Source: Candidatus Muproteobacteria bacterium (GTDB taxonomy: Bacteria > Pseudomonadota > Gammaproteobacteria > Acidiferrobacterales > Sulfurifustaceae). From it: a stretch of DNA of 9,461 nucleotides. Below are positions 7,127-9,461 of the stretch, one piece after another. A program made the position numbers and the translations under genes. The DNA lies in the NCBI GenBank assembly GCA_023266455.1, contig JAHFQD010000048.1:1-9461 (forward strand), written 5' to 3'. How positions within the stretch are numbered: position 1 is the first letter of the stretch; every line of letters starts with the position of its first letter. The notes under the pieces were generated by a model that was given only the letters and a program-made list of their open reading frames with translations, searched no databases and was not told the origin of the DNA.

Positions 7127-7621
7127 ATGAAGCTTCGTCCGATGCTGACATTTGTCGGCGCGTTACTCTCTGTACCCGCATTCGCCGCGGATAGAATTTC
7201 CATGGAAGTAGGAGAAGGTGTCCATTGGAGCAAAGGTGCCGACGCCGGCTTCTTGCGTTACGCCCGCGACATGAAGTTTCCGAATTTTCCCGAGCAGCCG
7301 GCCTTTTACGAATTTTCCATAGGCGCGTGGGATAAAAAAAACGACAACAACGCTATCGGACTCGCCATCGGCATTCGTCACTATTGGGACAACTTTCATC
7401 TCGAAGCCAGCGGCGGCCCGGCGTGGGCGGAACACAAAACCCACGTCTCGGCCACGCATGAACAATTCGTGCTGCACATCGGCGGCGTGTTTACCGTCGA
7501 TCGATTCGAATTCGGCATCTTTCAATCGCACTACTCGAACGCGAAGCCGCTGCTCGGATGGGATGGTCGCAACACCGGTTACGATTTTTTAACGTTTCAG
7601 GTCGGGTATTTACTGAAGTAA
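7127..7621 (+). CDS. PagL-like outer-membrane protein (lipid A 3-O-deacylase/acyloxyacyl hydrolase family)
   Basis: The 164-residue protein starts with a clear signal peptide (about residues 1-20, VPAFAA cleavage). It continues as alternating short strands typical of a small outer-membrane beta-barrel. PagL enzymes remove the 3-linked acyl chain of lipid A using a His-Ser-Glu set located in HYSN and a Glu twelve residues after the Ser. Here the motif is SHYSNA (H135, S137, N138), and the following DG (146-147) aligns with the DG of Pseudomonas PagL. The Glu position, however, is Asn149. Upstream, IGIRHYWDNFHLEASGGPAW (81-100) matches the family's central strands. Activity may be lost or altered. 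The preferred start is the ATG at 7127, because the frame upstream has only a TTG and no signal-peptide logic. GGGGAT lies 11 bases before the ATG, a rather distant ribosome binding site. The gene stands alone between divergent ubiC and its own downstream gap. Confidence 0.8.
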   Translation: MKLRPMLTFVGALLSVPAFAADRISMEVGEGVHWSKGADAGFLRYARDMKFPNFPEQPAFYEFSIGAWDKKNDNNAIGLAIGIRHYWDNFHLEASGGPAWAEHKTHVSATHEQFVLHIGGVFTVDRFEFGIFQSHYSNAKPLLGWDGRNTGYDFLTFQVGYLLK

Positions 7622-7653
7622 TCGTACGCCGGCTATTCGTACTGTCGTAACAC

Positions 7654-7659
7654 TATAAT
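7654..7659 (+). promoter_or_regulatory. -10 promoter element for the solute-binding protein gene
   Basis: A perfect TATAAT lies 82 bases before the ATG of the solute-binding protein gene. No good TTGACA-like -35 box is found 16-18 bases upstream. Transcription from here would begin near 7666 and give a leader of about 75 bases that contains the hairpins at 7678-7737. Confidence 0.5.
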
Positions 7660-7677
7660 TGAAGCTCTTTTACTTCC

Positions 7678-7737
7678 CTCTCTTTCGAGAGAATATTTTA
7701 TGAGATCAACCTGGTGTTGATCTCTCCGATACGGAGG
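7678..7737 (+). promoter_or_regulatory. Structured leader with competing hairpins overlapping the ribosome binding site
   Basis: Several perfect pairings are visible in this stretch. Hairpin 1 is CTCTC (7678-7682) with GAGAG (7687-7691). Hairpin 2 is a 9-bp stem, GAGATCAAC (7702-7710) with GTTGATCTC (7716-7724), around the five-base loop CTGGT. Hairpin 3 is CTCCG (7724-7728) with CGGAG (7732-7736) around ATA, and it buries the ribosome binding site GGAGG (7733-7737). GAGAGA (7687-7692) can instead pair with TCTCTC (7721-7726), which would break hairpins 2 and 3 and free the ribosome binding site. This arrangement of alternatives resembles a translational switch. The 9-bp dyad could equally be a DNA operator. 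No T-tract follows, so it is not a terminator. It matches no riboswitch class that I recognise. Confidence 0.45.
7700..7720 (+). CDS. Possible leader peptide (6 codons) within the hairpin
   Basis: ATG at 7700 opens a six-codon frame (MRSTWC) that stops at TGA 7718-7720, inside the 9-bp dyad of the solute-binding protein leader. GAGAG lies eight bases upstream and could serve as a ribosome binding site. Ribosomes here would open the dyad. So short a frame can easily arise by chance, and this is listed only because of its position. Confidence 0.15.
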   Translation: MRSTWC

Positions 7738-7741
7738 TTTT

Positions 7742-8521
7742 ATGAGATTCGTTGCAACCGTCGCGCTGCTACTCGCCTTATCGTCACCTCCTGCGTTTTC
7801 CGAGCAAACTTTAAACGTCCGCGTCGCCGATTACGCGCCGATTTATTTTCAGCAAAATGAAAAATGGACCGGCGTCGACGTCGAGCTCGCCGAAGCGATC
7901 ATTAAAGACGCCGGCTTCTCGGCGAACTACATAAACTTTCCGTGGTCGCGCGCCCTAAACGCGCTGGAAACCGGCGAGATTCACGTCATGCTGAATTTCG
8001 CGCGCAGCAAAGACCGCGAGGCGTTTTCGCATTTCGTCGGACCGACGCGGACATCGAAGCGAATTTTGGTCGTGCACCGCGACAACGTAGGTTTAAAAAT
8101 AAACAATATCGACGAACTCGCCGACACCGCCAAGCGTTTGAAACAACGCGTGTGCATTCTCGCGAACGTCAAACACTCGAAGGAATTCGACGATCGCCTC
8201 GCGAGCGATCGCGCTTTCGCCGAACAATTTCAAGTCTCCGCGCAAAACGAAACCTTCGCGAAGATGGTGGGAAGCAAACGCTGCCTCGGCTTTTTCGGCG
8301 ACGTCGAATTTCTACGCTACCGCATCAAAACCGATCCCGACTTTAAAGATTTAGCGATTCATCCGTTCACGGTCACGGTGAATCAGGTCTACCTGGGAAT
8401 TACCAAAAAACTCGACGCAGCATCCGTGAAAAAATTGGACGATTCGTTTAAACGCCTAGAAGCGAACGGCACGTTAGCGAAAATTCGCGCTAAGTGGGGG
8501 GCGGAAAAAATAGCGGAGTAA
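7742..8521 (+). CDS. Periplasmic solute-binding protein, family 3 (amino-acid type)
   Basis: The 259-residue protein has a signal peptide (about 1-20, PPAFS before EQ) and then a two-lobe bacterial substrate-binding fold of family 3. The first lobe contains GVDVELAEAII (44-54), the usual family 3 signature region, and WSRALNALETGEIHVML (68-84), typical of the proteins related to polar amino-acid receptors. FKRLEANGTLAKIRAKWG near the C-terminus is the standard closing helix. C138 and C181 could form a disulfide in the periplasm. GGAGG four bases before the ATG is an excellent ribosome binding site. No permease or ATPase gene of an ABC importer is adjacent, so this is an orphan binding protein. 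It may serve a transporter encoded elsewhere or a signalling protein. The ligand cannot be read from the sequence. The gene ends at a strong terminator. Confidence 0.85.
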   Translation: MRFVATVALLLALSSPPAFSEQTLNVRVADYAPIYFQQNEKWTGVDVELAEAIIKDAGFSANYINFPWSRALNALETGEIHVMLNFARSKDREAFSHFVGPTRTSKRILVVHRDNVGLKINNIDELADTAKRLKQRVCILANVKHSKEFDDRLASDRAFAEQFQVSAQNETFAKMVGSKRCLGFFGDVEFLRYRIKTDPDFKDLAIHPFTVTVNQVYLGITKKLDAASVKKLDDSFKRLEANGTLAKIRAKWGAEKIAE

Positions 8522-8552
8522 CATTCTTCGATTTGCGAGAAAAAAACTAACG

Positions 8553-8586
8553 ACGGCGCCCGATCGAATAATCGGGCGCCGTTTTT
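8553..8586. terminator. Bidirectional rho-independent terminator
   Basis: A perfect 12-bp stem (8553-8564 with 8571-8582, core GGCGCCCGAT) encloses a six-base loop. On the plus strand it runs into TTTTTATTT, ending the solute-binding protein transcript. On the minus strand the stem is followed after a few bases by seven T residues (complement of the A-run at 8540-8546), ending the PhnB-like transcript. The two genes converge on it. Confidence 0.93.
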
Positions 8587-8588
8587 AT

Positions 8589-9461
8589 TTACGCCTGCTG
8601 ATACGCTCTCTGTACCGTATCGATGTCGATTTTTTTCATTTGTAGAACCGCGCCCATGGCGCTTCCGGCTTTCTTCGGGTTGGCGTCTTTTAAGAATTCG
8701 ATCACGGCCTGCGGAATGACCTGCCACGACAAACCGAATTGATCCTTCACCCAACCGCACGGTTGTTCGTTCTGATGGTCGCCACTGGTAAGTTTGTCCC
8801 AGAAGTAATCGACTTCCTTCTGCGATTCGCAGTTGACGACAAACGACACGGCTTCATCCAACTTGAAGTGCGGACCGCCGTTTAAGGCCACGAACCGTTG
8901 CCCATCGAGTTGAAACTCGACCGTCATCACCGTGCCCTTCGACAAACCGGCGCGCGCGGCGGCTTCTTCGCTATAACGCGAAACGCTCAAGGTCTTCGAA
9001 TTTTCGAAAATAGAGACGTAATAATTCGCGGCCTCTTCGGCTTGTTTGTCGAACCACAGGAACGGGGTAATTCGTTGGCCCTTCACAGCTTGCGCAAAGA
9101 CCTGCCACGACAAACCGAATTTGTCTTTCAACCAACCATGCGGTTGCTTGTCGCCGCCGCTGGAAAGCTTCTCTCGGAAATAATCGACTTCCTTCTGCGA
9201 TTCGCAGTTGACGACAAACGACACGGCTTCGCTCAATTTGAAGTGCGGACCGCCGTTTAATGCCACGAACCGTTGTCCGTCGAGTTGAAACTCCACCGTC
9301 ATCACCGCGTCCTTCGGCAAACCGGTCATCGCGGCGGCTTCTTCACTGTAACGAGTGACGCTCAAAATTTTCGAATCTTCGAAAATAGAGACGTAATAAT
9401 TCGCGGCTTCTTCAGCCTGTTTGTCGAACCACAAGAACGGGGTAATTCGTTGGATCTTATT
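8589..9461 (-). CDS. Tandem-duplicated PhnB-like VOC-superfamily protein (5' partial)
   Basis: The frame is open to the window edge and encodes the last 290 residues. The true start is probably only a few codons beyond, because PhnB-like proteins usually begin just before the ITPFLWF motif seen at residues 6-12. The protein holds two copies of one domain of the PhnB/3-demethylubiquinone methyltransferase-like group of the vicinal-oxygen-chelate superfamily. Copy 1 covers about residues 4-126 and copy 2 about 129-253. Each has ITPFLWFDKQAEEAANYY, VMTVEFQLDGQRF, ALNGGPHFK, AVSFVVNCESQKEVDYF and a FGLSWQV motif. Copy 2 keeps CGWVKD and WQVIP. Copy 1 has HGWLKD and WQVFA. Only copy 2 is followed by the family tail (AMGAVLQMKKIDIDTVQRAY). 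Enzymatic function is unknown for most members. The gene ends at the bidirectional terminator. Confidence 0.85.
   Translation of the reverse strand, partial: NKIQRITPFLWFDKQAEEAANYYVSIFEDSKILSVTRYSEEAAAMTGLPKDAVMTVEFQLDGQRFVALNGGPHFKLSEAVSFVVNCESQKEVDYFREKLSSGGDKQPHGWLKDKFGLSWQVFAQAVKGQRITPFLWFDKQAEEAANYYVSIFENSKTLSVSRYSEEAAARAGLSKGTVMTVEFQLDGQRFVALNGGPHFKLDEAVSFVVNCESQKEVDYFWDKLTSGDHQNEQPCGWVKDQFGLSWQVIPQAVIEFLKDANPKKAGSAMGAVLQMKKIDIDTVQRAYQQA
8703..9077 (-). repeat. Direct repeat, copy 2 (C-terminal domain) within the PhnB-like gene
   Basis: This copy matches 9084-9452 at a spacing of 375 bases for most of its length. The spacing is 381 bases beyond a two-codon insertion near residue 230 (SGDHQNEQPCG against SGGDKQPHG). 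Long blocks are identical at the DNA level, including the stretch around 8821-8855. Confidence 0.9.
9084..9452 (-). repeat. Direct repeat, copy 1 (N-terminal domain) within the PhnB-like gene
   Basis: This is the partner of 8703-9077. By hand alignment the two encoded domains agree at roughly 84% of positions, and the differences cluster in a few short patches. The copies abut almost exactly, separated by two codons (Lys-Gly), and the reading frame is kept. Confidence 0.9.

Noticed and set aside
7702..7724. The 9-bp dyad as a rho-independent terminator of the PagL-like gene
   Set aside because: No T-tract follows, the stem is not GC-rich, and a TATAAT lies upstream, so it is more likely part of the next gene's leader.
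8703..9452. The long direct repeat as a mobile element or CRISPR-like array
   Set aside because: The two units are in-frame protein domains with no terminal inverted repeats, no target duplication and no spacers.

Overview
The window reads as a chromosomal segment of a free-living gammaproteobacterium that is not a standard model species. The basis is the gene content: UbiC and UbiA in one operon, a YrdA-type gamma-carbonic anhydrase, AroE, a YibF-like glutathione transferase and a PagL-like outer-membrane deacylase. Nothing suggests a phage, transposon or plasmid. There are no transposases, tRNA genes or CRISPR repeats, and base composition looks fairly even by eye.

Layout. (1) Positions 3-702, plus strand: the tail of an unrecognised protein, then a gamma-carbonic anhydrase family gene. 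(2) Positions 695-4200, minus strand: an alpha/beta hydrolase and aroE sit close together. They are followed by an ammonium transporter gene with its own upstream region, which carries a sigma-54-type promoter match and a 7-bp dyad. The transporter has a C-terminal cytoplasmic extension ending in an FHA-like domain, the most unusual protein in the window. (3) Positions 4311-4994, plus strand: a TerC/YjbE-family membrane protein with a GTG start. (4) Positions 4991-7006, minus strand: a tight ubiC-ubiA-gst operon for the first two committed steps of ubiquinone synthesis plus a glutathione transferase-like protein. (5) Positions 7127-8521, plus strand: a PagL-like outer-membrane protein whose expected catalytic Glu is Asn, then a periplasmic solute-binding protein preceded by a leader with several competing hairpins. 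(6) Positions 8553-9461: a bidirectional terminator and, on the minus strand, a PhnB-like VOC protein made of two near-identical domains. Its first few codons lie outside the window.

The genes are mostly housekeeping and do not form one dedicated system. The points worth following up are the Amt-FHA fusion with its sigma-54-like promoter, the structured leader of the solute-binding protein gene, the recent internal duplication in the PhnB-like gene and the altered PagL active site. Two convergent gene pairs (695-702 and 4991-4994) overlap at their stop codons, so the segment is tightly packed.
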